DNA from: Pegoplata infirma
Lineage: Eukaryota > Arthropoda > Insecta > Diptera > Anthomyiidae
Reading direction: 5' to 3'
Length of the DNA: 64,000 nt
Assembly: GCA_963921195.1 (NCBI GenBank)
Contig: OY992540.1
Location: 17,553,136-17,617,135, forward strand
Below are positions 1 to 10,600 of this stretch, piece by piece. The position numbers were made by a program, and so were the translations under genes. The notes beneath the pieces were generated by a model. The model did no database searches and had not been told where the DNA came from. It saw only the letters and a list, made by a program, of their open reading frames with translations. Within the stretch, counting starts at the first letter, position 1. Each line of letters starts with the position of its first letter.

Positions 1-351
1 GTTTATTATATTTTTTTGGTATCAAGTTTGTTAATATATTTTTTTGGTATGATATTTTTTTGGTATCAAGTTTGGGTTAATGATATCGTAAAATCTTTAA
101 ATTTCATATTTAAGTATTTAAAATCAAATATTATACAAAAATTATTTTTCAATTATTTTAATAAAAAAACGAACTTTTTTTTTGAAGTCCTTTTTTACAA
201 AAACCCCAATTTTGAGACTCAAAGTGGAGACAGAAGATAAACTCCGATCGGAGTGATATTTTGCATGTGAGTTACCCTTAGGGGACCGACACTTTTGGAG
301 GGTATTATAATTTGATCAGAGAGAAAATTCCAAAAACGAGCCATACGAGTA
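1..351. other. AT-rich intergenic DNA
   Basis: There is no gene here. The first 80 bases repeat a short TTTTTGGTATCAAGTTTG-like phrase two to three times. The rest is low-complexity A/T sequence up to the first TIR element. Confidence 0.5.
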
Positions 352-1116
352 CACTCAAAAAAATAAACTGGTAAAACGCCTGGTAAAATGCCTTGTAATC
401 CCGTTCTACCAATATTTAACAATTTTCCTTGTTTTTTAACAAAAAATCTTGTACTTTGCTCAAACGAGAACCACAGTTTTATTGGTAATTTTACAAGTTT
501 ATTTTCGTAATTGTATTCTACCATTTTGAAAGGTTATTTTACAAAAAAAACTGTAATTTTACAACAAAGTTTTTATTACGAGGATTCTAGTTGAATTACA
601 AAAAAACTGTTATTTTACAAAAATTTTGTTATACGAGGATTTATATTGGAGGATTTATTACACAAAAAAAAAACATTTTTTTTGTAATTTTTTTTTTTAT
701 TGAAAAATATTTAAAAAAAAAGTTGACAATATTTTGAAAAATTTATTACGAGGATTCTAGTTAATTTACAAAAAAAAAAACAGTTATTTTACAAAAAATA
801 TTTTATTTCGAGGATTTATGTTATTTAATAATTTTTTTTGTAAACTTACCATTTTGGTTTGTAAATTTACCATTTTTTTAAACATAATTACCATTTTTTC
901 TTGTAAGTTAACCATTTTTTTTTTTATTTTTCCGTTTTTAAACCAATATTTTTACCAATAAAATTGGTTATTTAACCAAATTTTGGCGCATTCAAAATTA
1001 CGAGGAAATCCTCGTAAATTTACGAGAATTTTACCTACGTCATATTTTACGAGAATAGCCTCGTAAAATCACGAGAATTTTTGGTAACTTTACAAGGTTT
1101 TTTTTTTTTTTGAGTG
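352..1116. mobile_element. MITE, CACTCAAAA termini, TA target site
   Basis: The left end reads TA|CACTCAAAAAAATAA and the right end TTTTTTTTGAGTG|TA, so the TIRs are flanked by the dinucleotide TA. The interior is a dense, irregular array of TTACCA, TTGTAA, TTTTACAA and ACGAGGAT motifs on both strands. No coding sequence was found. The termini match the elements at 1251-1724 and 27859-28732 and the longer family at 30734-31309, although the interiors differ. The TA duplication suggests a Tc1/mariner-like or unclassified DNA transposon. Confidence 0.6.
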
Positions 1117-1250
1117 TATACAATTGTTTGAGTGCAATGAAACTCGTCCAAAAAAGAATTCATTCTTTTAAGCACCTCTTAATTAAAAAACAAAATATAA
1201 AAGCTTTAGGTGCTATCAATAAAAACAAGCACTGTTTCTTATTAAACCTA

Positions 1251-1724
1251 CACATAAAAAACTTTGTCAAATTACCAGGAAAAGTCTCGTAATCCCATTT
1301 TACCAATATTTGACAGTGGATCGAAATTTAATTTTTTTTTTTGTAATTTTAGAATTTTTTTTTTTAATTTTACAATTTTTTTTTTAATTTTACAAATTTT
1401 CAAGATAATTTTTCAAAAAAAATCTAGTAAATTCACGAGAATTCCTTGTAATTTAAATTGTTGGTAAAAAGCTTGTAAAATTACTAGGAATTCTCGAAAA
1501 ATATGAGGTAGCAAAAAAATTAAAAAAATTACGAAACCTCCTTGTAAATTTTATCGTGTCAAAAAATTTTTAAATTTACAATTTTATTGGTAAAAACCTT
1601 GTAAAATTAAAAATTATTGGTAAAAAGCTTGTAAAATTACTAGGAATTTTTGTCAAATAGGAGGTAGCAAACAAAAAAAAGTTACAAAATTTTCTTGTAA
1701 TTTTACAAGGTTTTTTTTTGAGTG
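1251..1724. mobile_element. MITE related to 352-1116
   Basis: The left end is TA|CACATAAAAAAC, a degraded CACTCAAAA end. The right end is TTTTTTTTTGAGTG|TA. The interior carries the same TTACCA / TTGTAAAATTAC motif array as the neighbour at 352-1116, and 'accttgtaaaatta' type units recur around 1590-1640. It looks like a shorter, older copy of the same family. Confidence 0.5.
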
Positions 1725-2511
1725 TAAAATTATTAAAGTTACCAATAATTGACAAATGTTTGTTGTATAAAAGAACATATTCTTTAACTGCATTCTCATT
1801 TGAGTGTATTATAAACCAGATGTGATGTATTGATACAAAAGTTTAAAATTTTATTGTTAAAATTAAACAAGTATCAAAGAGCTTTCTTATCAATTTGTTT
1901 TTTATTTATTTCTAGTTTTTACTTTTATTTATTGTTGATTATTTTAAGCATGTCAAGTTAAAGTACAAAAAAAAATAAAAAAAAATATTGTTTGTAATGC
2001 TAACTTGCATATTATATTGATGAGATGAATGAAATAGTTGTTGGTAATTATCTGACAGTTACTACGTCATAATAATTAATATATTTGATTTTTATATTTT
2101 TGTATAAACAAATCGTAAAATAATTATAACGTGTAATTAATGAAATTTAAAATACACTTAGAAAAGTATTACAGTCACTAAATGTTAGTTGTTCGTAAAT
2201 TAAATTGTTGTAGTTGTTTTTAGCAACAAATGTAGTTGTTTTTCTATGATAATTATTTATGCCAGATAAACTTGTTTACAGAGATTTTAATCGACGATAT
2301 TTAGCATTGATTTTTCATGTAAAATCGCGCATTGATTCGAGATATTGATAATTTTTCAAATTTACCGTTTTTTAAAAAGACTTTTACTTAAATAAAATAT
2401 GGCCCAAATCGGTGGATAAAATTTATTTAATGATTAAAAAAAAAAAATCTAAATTTAATGGATCGCAATTTTTTTTTTTTTTTAATTTCTAAAACTATAG
2501 TTTAAAGGGCA
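1725..2511. other. AT-rich intergenic DNA, no feature recognised
   Basis: This is low-complexity sequence without a convincing reading frame. A few TTAGTTGTT-like words around 2185-2245 resemble the interior of the 2717-4340 family, so a decayed fragment of it may be present. Confidence 0.4.
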
Positions 2512-2515
2512 GTTT

Positions 2516-2689
2516 ACATGTTAACTACCCTTGACCACCCTTATCTACTATTTCCCAGTATTGGTGATACGATTTGCTGGGTTTAAATATTTTTGTATGA
2601 AAAATTATTTGAATTTGACAATTGTTATCCTCCAATACTGGGAAATAGTAGATAAGGGTGGTCAAGGGTAGTTATCGTGTAAATCAAGC
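2516..2689. mobile_element. TTAA-flanked MITE (AGGGCAGTTTACA family)
   Basis: The element is a near-perfect hairpin flanked by TTAA on both sides (2512-2515 and 2690-2693). The left end is AGGGCAGTTTACATGTTAAC. The right end, on the other strand, is GCTTGATTTACACGATAAC. The arms then agree through CCCTTATCTACTATTTCCC. A TTAA target site is typical of piggyBac- or Kolobok-like transposases. Three more copies lie in tandem at 28975-29542. Confidence 0.75.
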
Positions 2690-2716
2690 TTAATATGTAA
2701 ATAAAAACTACTTTTA

Positions 2717-4340
2717 CACTCAGAAAATTATGTAAATTACTACATGTAAGTTGTTTGTATATTTTACAGTAGTTAGTTGTTTTTAACTACAAAGTCAGTT
2801 GTTTTTGTATGAAAAATATCAAACAACTATTTCTGTTAGTTTTTTTAAGTCGTTTTTTTTAATAACTAACAAAAAAGTGCTGTAATGCAGTAACAGTTGT
2901 TTAAAGTGTTAATTTTATTTTTTTATCTCTAAAAATTTTTCAATTTTTTTTTCCAAAAAATAAGTTTTTGTTTTTTAAATTTTTCACAACTCAAAAAAAA
3001 AAAAAAAAAAAAAAAAAACTTTTCACAACTTTAAAAAAAAAAAAAAACTTGGAAAAAATTTGGTCTCAATTTTTTTTCTGAAAATTAAAAAAAAAATATA
3101 TTAAATTGATTATTTTATTTTTACTACATGTTAGTTGTTTTGGCTACAAATGTAAGTACCCAGGCAGAAAAATACGAACGGGAGAGCGCTGGCAAAGTAC
3201 TTTTTATGGTCGCTTGAGTGCTGGGAAAGCATCACAGTTTAGTACTCTCCCAGCGTCCAAAATGATAACCACGGTAAACGGTATGCCGTTGCTATTTTAA
3301 AGCGCTTTGAAAGCGCTTTAAGAACAAAAAATATGGTACTATTATAGCACTTTTAGAACAAAAAAATGGGATGTATCTAAATTGTATAAGTCCATAAGAC
3401 ACAACTTTTTTGGTGTTTATTTGAATAAAGAAATTTATTAAATTAGGATAAAAAATTGATTGACTAATTTATTAGGATAAAAAAAAATTTCGAGAAACTT
3501 TGAAATATTTTCCTGGAAAATTTAGTTTTCCGTTTTTTTTGCGTTTTGGAATAAAAAAATTATTAAAAATGCTTTTAGGAAAAATTTTGGAAAAGTCCCG
3601 AAAAAAAAGTGGTGTATTGAACCGAAACGGGTTGTGTTCCAAAGGGATAGACCCAGTGACATTTTATATCAGAAGTTTAAACCACTTCCTCACGAAAGAA
3701 ACAGGTGTTTTTATATAAAAGGTGTCAAGTTTGTAATATGTGGGTCATTGTGCATGACATATCATGAGAACTATCAAGGACCGGCCACTAATCCTGCAGG
3801 GAAATAAAAAATATTCCAATTGTTATGAAAATTAATAAATTTTAATAAACAATTTATATTTTGAACGGATTTAAATATAAAAACATTGGCAAAGCGCTTG
3901 GAAAGCACTTTTTCGAATTCATACTACCTTCAACACAAAAAATTAAGTGCTTTGCCGAGCCTTTTTCTTTGGAACGGTTGGCAGTTTCTTCCTGGGTAGT
4001 TTTTACTACATAAGTCAGTTGTTTTTTGTCAGTTAAAATAATTCCATTGTTAGTTGATTTCACTGAAAAAGTACTAAATACAGCTTTTTTTTACTTTTTA
4101 GACAACATACCAATTAAAAATCATATCTTTTATGTAAATTTTTTTTAAAAGTACTTTTCTTAAAATAATACAAAAATAATACAAAAAAAGTACCTTTTTT
4201 AAAAAAATATTTTTTTTTTTAAAAGGACCTTTTAAAAAAAGTACCATTTTAAAAAATTACCATTTACCCCAAAACAACTAACAAAGTAGTTATTTTAACT
4301 GATATTTTCAGTTAATTTTACTAACATAATTTTTTGAGTG
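2717..4340. mobile_element. MITE of the TTAGTTGTT family, interrupted by a nested insertion
   Basis: TIRs CACTCAGAAAATTATGT and ACATAATTTTTTGAGTG are flanked by TA on both sides. The interior consists of repeated AGTTGTTTT / AACAACTAA / CTACAAA motifs and poly-A/poly-T blocks. The intact form of the family is about 576 bp (30734-31309). This copy is longer because a separate TIR element sits inside it at 3159-3996. Confidence 0.75.
3159..3996. mobile_element. nested DNA element, CCCAGG termini, TA target site
   Basis: It lies inside the host MITE, where sister copies read AATGTAAGTAGTTTTTAC without a break. The ends are CCCAGGCAGAAA on the left and TTTCTTCCTGGG on the right, and the host dinucleotide TA is duplicated. 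The interior shows GAGCGCTGGCAAAG / CTTTGCCGAGC-like inverted segments and no credible ORF. The superfamily is not determined. Confidence 0.6.
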
Positions 4341-4444
4341 TAAAGTAGTTATTTTCAAAACAAATAATAAAAGCTAACAAAAGCAGTTGTTTTAAATTTT
4401 CTTAGAAGAACAACTACATTTGTAGTTGAAAACAACTAATACGG

Positions 4445-4450
4445 TTTATT
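4445..4450 (-). other. candidate polyadenylation signal of the calaxin-like gene
   Basis: TTTATT on the plus strand reads AATAAA on the minus strand, about 90 bases past the stop codon at 4537. It is the nearest canonical hexamer, but hexamers are common by chance in DNA this AT-rich. Confidence 0.3.
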
Positions 4451-4536
4451 TACTTATAACTAACCTTTAGTAACCAAAATATTTTCTGAGTACCTATAAA
4501 AAATATTGTTTGGAAGCTTTTTATATTAATAACATT

Positions 4537-4656
4537 TTAAACTTGTAAAGTTGAGAAAAATGAAATCGTTGCACTTTCTGTAGGAAGGCATTGGCCAAAA
4601 GCTTCTATTAGCAAAGGTTCAGCAGCAACCGTTCCCATAAAATCTTCTAAGGAAAC
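4537..4656 (-). CDS. EFCAB1: calaxin-like gene, terminal exon
   Basis: The acceptor is TTTTTATAG|GTTTCC. The exon opens with VSLEDFMGTV, which completes the third EF-hand, then LLIEAFGQCLPTESA, and ends in LQV and TAA at 4539-4537. The preceding intron (4720-4657) is only 64 bases, a typical fly short intron. This exon has no long ORF of its own. Confidence 0.88.
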   Translation of the reverse strand, partial: VSLEDFMGTVAAEPLLIEAFGQCLPTESATISFFSTLQV

Positions 4657-7600
4657 CTATAAAAATTTTATTAAATTGCATTAAATTTATTTATCACATT
4701 TATTTCTATAAATTCCTTACCTTTCCATCTTTATCGAGATCAAATTTTTTCAAAACTATTTCCACCAAATCCTTAACACCCTCATCTGGATCCTCATCTT
4801 GGGGTTGTTTTATTAAACAATTTCTTAATAGCGTAAACATTTCGTCTTTAGTAATAAAACCATCACCATTCAAATCATAAACGCGAAAACAAAATGCTGC
4901 TCTTTCACTGGGTGTACCGCGTAAGAAAACTGATAGACCCACCAACCAGCCTTCCAAGCGTAGCGGCATTCCTTCGTGTGCCTTATCCCAACTGCAAAAG
5001 ATACGTTCCATAAGAATTTCTTCAGTTACAATATCAAATGTGCTGTGTAGTAATTCACGGAATACTATGCGATCAATGCCCTGTTAAGGAAAAAGGGATA
5101 CATTTTTAAATCTGCTCGGAATGGAAATAGAATATTTCTTTAAAAAACATAAAAAAAATGTTAATATTAAACCACTTTAAATATTATAACCTTGTGGAAT
5201 TGATAAATACTTAAACATGTTTAAATTTAAAAGTTGCTTAAACATGTTTAACTATTTATGCTAGTTAAAAAAAAACTGAATGCGATTACCGTATTAGAGA
5301 ACCTATTTTCTGTATGCAATAGTTACATACCTCTTGTGTCTGTGGCTTAGCAATGGCTGCTCCAGATGGTCCTGCTGCCAATGATTTAGTGGCATATTGA
5401 CAATTCGATACCAATTTACGATAAATTCGGCAGAGAGCATCTATTTCGTCTCTAAAAAGGTAAATGTGATTGTTTATAAGTGAATTTTTTTTTAAAATTC
5501 ATTGTGGTGGTAAAATTATAAAAAACTATATCAAGGACTATTTCGCTTAGCCAATGTTTTGCAAAAAATACGAAATATTTTAGTCGGACACTTTTAAAAT
5601 AATTTTTTCTTAGCTTTTTCCAATTTTTTTTTACAGTTTTGAGTACCTTTCGAAAACTCTTTCGTGTTAAATTTTACGATTTTTTTGATGATCCGTTCAA
5701 AAGATATCAAATTGTTCGTTTAACTTCTATTGCTCATAAGGACACACCATTGTACTGGTAGAAGCAGATTTAATAAAACAAATTTATAAAAATTAATGCC
5801 TCTGTTCTGTCTTTCACAACTTTTTAATTCACATGCAAATTTCCGAATCACATGAAATCAAGTTTAGAGTTTTGTTGATCACGTTTTCATTCGAAGTTGA
5901 AATCGAATAATTAAAATTTAAAAAATTATAAGAAAAAAAGTGCATTCGTTTTACTTTCACCAAATTTTATTTATGTGAAACAAAACGAAAGAAATTCGGA
6001 TGTGAAATCTAGAACACCAAAAAAATTCGGAAATTTTCATTTTCACATTTTTTATGTGAATTACTTTTTTGGGAACAGCGGCCTAAAAGAAGATAGTGGT
6101 TAGGTATGTTCTGAGAAAATGTTTAGATTAAAACCACAGACTAATACAGACTCGACATAAGTGACAGGTGTCAAAAAAGTAGTTCTGAACCATATGGTTA
6201 GGTAATATTTTCAAATTATTCTACGAATTAGGTTAGAAAAAGAAAACTGATATAACGCGCCATAAGAAAAATAGATGCCAGATCGTTTTTTGTTGTTTCA
6301 CTCACTCCTATATCGTAGAAAGTGTTGCCATGTTAGCGTAAAACGGACTAAAAACCGCTCTGTTTTCTCCTAAAATCGCTTAGTTTTTCTCCATTTTTTC
6401 TTATAAAACTCTACTGTCGAGTCTGTTTATAGTCTGTGTTAAAACCAAGGTAAATTTATAAAAGGTAATATCCAATAACCTAACTTTTCCTCCACAGTAA
6501 GTTTTTTGACAAATTTTAAAACAATAATATTTACGAATTTTCAAAACGAAATAAAAATATTTTATTTTTTCGGCATAAATGACTCGAGTTCACACTATAC
6601 TATTTATGGTTAAAAATATTTGATTTTTTTTTTTAATTTGTGTCTTGGAAAATAAAAGTATTTCGTTTGAGTTTCAAAATTTTTTTATAATTTATTGTAT
6701 TCTTAAATTGTAAAGGCTTAAAAAGCGTTTAAATTGGTTAACGTGTGCACTAGACCACCCAAAAAATGTATGGGATTTGCAAAAGTATTTTTTTGTTCGC
6801 TCCACCGGCAGTTTCTGATAGATTGGCCATAAAAAATAATATCTGTGCAAGAACTGGATCTCTCGGTTGCATACAGGCCAGTCGATTTGAACTGTTGACC
6901 CCAAAAGTGACCTAAAAGCACTACAAAGCTATTAAGTGCCATAACTCTTAAAATATGCGTTTTTCCAAAAAATACTATATAAGTTTTATTTTGCAGAATA
7001 AGAAAGCAAACATTTGCTTCATACAAATTTTTAGCCTAAGTCTAAGACATCGTGGTGTTTTTGGCGGTTAAAATAAAAATTTATGTGAAGACTTCATTTA
7101 AAACGACCCTCGTTAAAATTTGGACGGAGACTCAAATAGTCGGTATCCATTATTTTGTAGAGTAAGGTATGTAGTTTTCATAAACCAATTACATTTGGAA
7201 TTTATATGGGTAATTTCATTACAGAAGAGGCCAAAGCTGACTTTGAAGTTCAGATTTTTCAAATGCTGTATACAAATTTGTGAAATTACTTTATTTTAAA
7301 CGACCCTCGTTAAAATTTTAGTGGATACAATCGGGTTCCATGATTTTGAAGAGTTAGATGTGTACTTTTTGGAAAATATTTGGGGAATTCCAGGCCAAAT
7401 CACTCACTTTTAGACCCTACCCCCTTCGATTAATTTTTTGGATATATTTTAGTACGTATTAAATGCAACTTTCACTCAAATTTTCAGACTTTTATACCAA
7501 GTTGGTGTTGAGTTATCAATTTTTTAAAATGGCGTTTTTTTTCAAAAAAAAAAAAATAAAAAATTGAAATTTTCCATTAATTTTGACCAGTAAAAAATAT

Positions 7601-10600
7601 AGATATCTTACAATAAGTTGGACGACGTTTTGTTGGTATTTAAATGTAGTTTTAGAAAAAAATATTTAAAAATTATTCGAATTAATTATCACTTATTTTT
7701 TAACGTATAAAATTAAAATCGAATTTTTGAAAAAGTCCGAAACCTTCGATTTTTTTTAAAGTCTAAAAATTCTACTCTAAATTACACAATTTTTAATCCA
7801 TAATTCGAGATGTGAGCACAATTAGTTCTATTTTTTTTCAAATTTTGAAAATTGCAGTTTTTTTTAGACTCTGGTATATTTTATATGGTGCTCCAAAATA
7901 ATTAAATTGGAAGACATTAACCATAACTTACCCTAGATACATTCATTTGTTGGTTAAAATATGTCTCATAAAAATTTAGGTTTTTTGGACATGCGTAAGG
8001 CGTCCCGCATCGGCCTTGAATTTTAAAAAACGGATTTCAAGGAAAAATATGATTTTTTTCTGTTTTCTCATTTTTTTTTGTATTTTAAGTTAAATTTGAA
8101 TTCAGGTGGTTAAAGAATTTGATTTGGAGTAAAATGCCTCTCTAATAAGGTACTAAAAACTAAAATCGGTTGAAAATCAGACAAGTTATTAAAACTTCCC
8201 CAGGCATCTAACGTGTGGCAGACCACTTGAATACAATCCGAATCATGAAATTCATTGAAATTTTCTACTGTAATAACATTTTTTTATTCTTCAAGTTCAA
8301 AAGTAATAAGATGCCAAGTATTTTTCATATAGTATTTTGCTAACATGTTTTCAATTAATGGTAAAAATGCCTGTACTTTTCAACACTTGTTTGAAATCTG
8401 CATTTTTAACTCTTCAAAATCATGGAAACCGATTGTAATCCATTAAAATTTTAATGAGGGTCGTTTAAAATAAAGTAATTTTACAAATTTGTATACAGCA
8501 TTTGGATAATCAAAACTTCAAAGTCAGCTTTGGGCTCTTCTGTAATGAAATTACCCATATAAATTCCAAATGTAATTGGTTTATGAAAACTACATATCTT
8601 ACTCTACAAAATAATGGATACCGACTATTTGAGTCTCCGTCCAAATTTTAACGAGGGTCGTTTTAAATGAAGTCTTCACACAAATTTTTATTTTAACCGC
8701 CAAAAACACCACGATGTCTTAGACTTAGGCTAAAAATTTGTATGAAGGAAATGTTTGCTTTCTTATTCTGCAAAATAAAACTTATATAGTATTTTTTGGA
8801 AAAACGCATATTTTAAGAGTTATGGCTCTTAAAATCTTTGTAGTGCTTTTGGGTCACTTTTGGGGTCAAAGGTTCAAATCGACTGGCCTGTATGCAACCG
8901 AGAGATCCAGTTCTTACACAGATATTATTTTTTATGGCCAATCTATCAGAAACTGCCGGTGGAGCGAACAAAAATATACTTTTGCAAATTTGGGTGGTCT
9001 AGTGTGCACTGAACATTTAAGTCTTTTTTGCCGACAAAAATGATTTTGAAAGAACATTGTTTTCGTTTACGTCACTAAAATATTACCTTTATAAATCTAC
9101 CTTGGTTAAAACTATTGTGGTTCGGTCATAAATTTGACTCCACTAAGGGCACTCTTACGGCAGTTAGAGCGATTGGAGCAAATTTTAAAAAATGCCCCCT
9201 GGGAAAAAATTTTGTCAAGTTTTTTAGAAAAAAATTTAAAAAAAAATCGAAGAGTACAAACATTTTTAAAAATGAGAATTTAAAACCTAAAAATCGTATA
9301 CTAAAACATTTTAAAAATTTTTAAAAGTACATAAAAAACAAAAATTTAAGTTTTTTATACCCTACACCACACTGTGGTACAGGGTATAATGAGTTTGTGC
9401 TGATGTTTATAACTACCCGAAATATTGGACCTAGACCCACTTTTAAGTATACCGATCGGCTTAGAATCACTTTTTGAGTCGATTTAGCGATGTCCGTCCG
9501 TCCGTCCGTCCGTCCGTCTGTCCATGTAAACGATGTAAACACGATACAGGTCGCAATTCTTAATCAATTGACTTGAAATTTGGAACTTAAGCCTCTTTTG
9601 GCCCAAGGACGAAGCCTATTGAAATTGGAAAAAATCGGTCCATATTTAGACCTAGCCCCCATACAAAGGTCCTCTTTAGTTTTGGCTCAAATGACTCTAA
9701 TAGACGCATTTTAACAGGTATCTATTCGAAATTTGGCAGGTAATCATGTTTTATCAACACAAACCACCATTCCAAATTTTAAAGAAATCGAACCAGTTCT
9801 TATTGTAGCCCCCATACAAACCACCTTCCCGATTTTCACATAAATCTCTCAAATTTCATGAAAATAGAAAATATTTAATTAAAATTCTGTTTGTGTATGT
9901 TAAACGCGTACTTTAATAACCTTATCAAATCTGATTATCATCGGACCATTTTTGGACTTAGGTCCCATGTGGAAATTTCGCCCGATATTCAGTTGAAGTG
10001 ATTTATTGTCAACAAAAAGAAGCCAATTCCACTCAAATTTGATTAGTGAGTGCTTTTTACACTTATTAAAGATTTGACAAAATATATATCTAATCAGTCC
10101 ATGTTTGAACTTGGGACCCATTTTCCAGGAAACTCTGGTGTAGGGTATTTTATGGTCGGTCTTGACCGACTATAATTTTCTTACTTGTTTTTTGATGAAA
10201 TTTGTAAAATTTTTGATAAAGATATAAGTTTAAGTAAAGGAACAAGCTCCGAATTTTTGAAAATTCGATTTCTTTTGAACGGGTCATCAAAAATTTACCA
10301 CGAAGGAGTTTTTGAAAGGTACTAAAAATTTTAAACAAATTGGGAAAATCTAAAAAAAAAAAAAAAAAATTTTTTTTAGATATTCCCGATATGGCATGGA
10401 CTGCCAAATTTATGATCCGTGATCGATTTCAAGTCGATCTAGCGATTTCCGATTTGTGTCTGTTTAAATCACGCTAGCTTTCGAAAGATTACCCTGAGGC
10501 TGCTGAAGCATGGCTTATATATTTGTCGTTCACCCAGTCAGGTTTTTATCGTATTTTTGCCAAATCGGTCAAGTGGTTCAGAAGTTAGTAGCAAAACCGT

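Noticed and set aside
4706..4720. In-frame stop after GKVRNL as the real C-terminus of the EF-hand protein
   Set aside because: The sequence GGAAAG|GTAAGG is a splice donor, and the next exon supplies the expected VSLEDF continuation and C-terminal block.
6718..9043. Two similar ~100-residue open frames on opposite strands
   Set aside because: They are the two arms of the foldback palindrome; similarity comes from the inverted repeat and no domain is recognisable.
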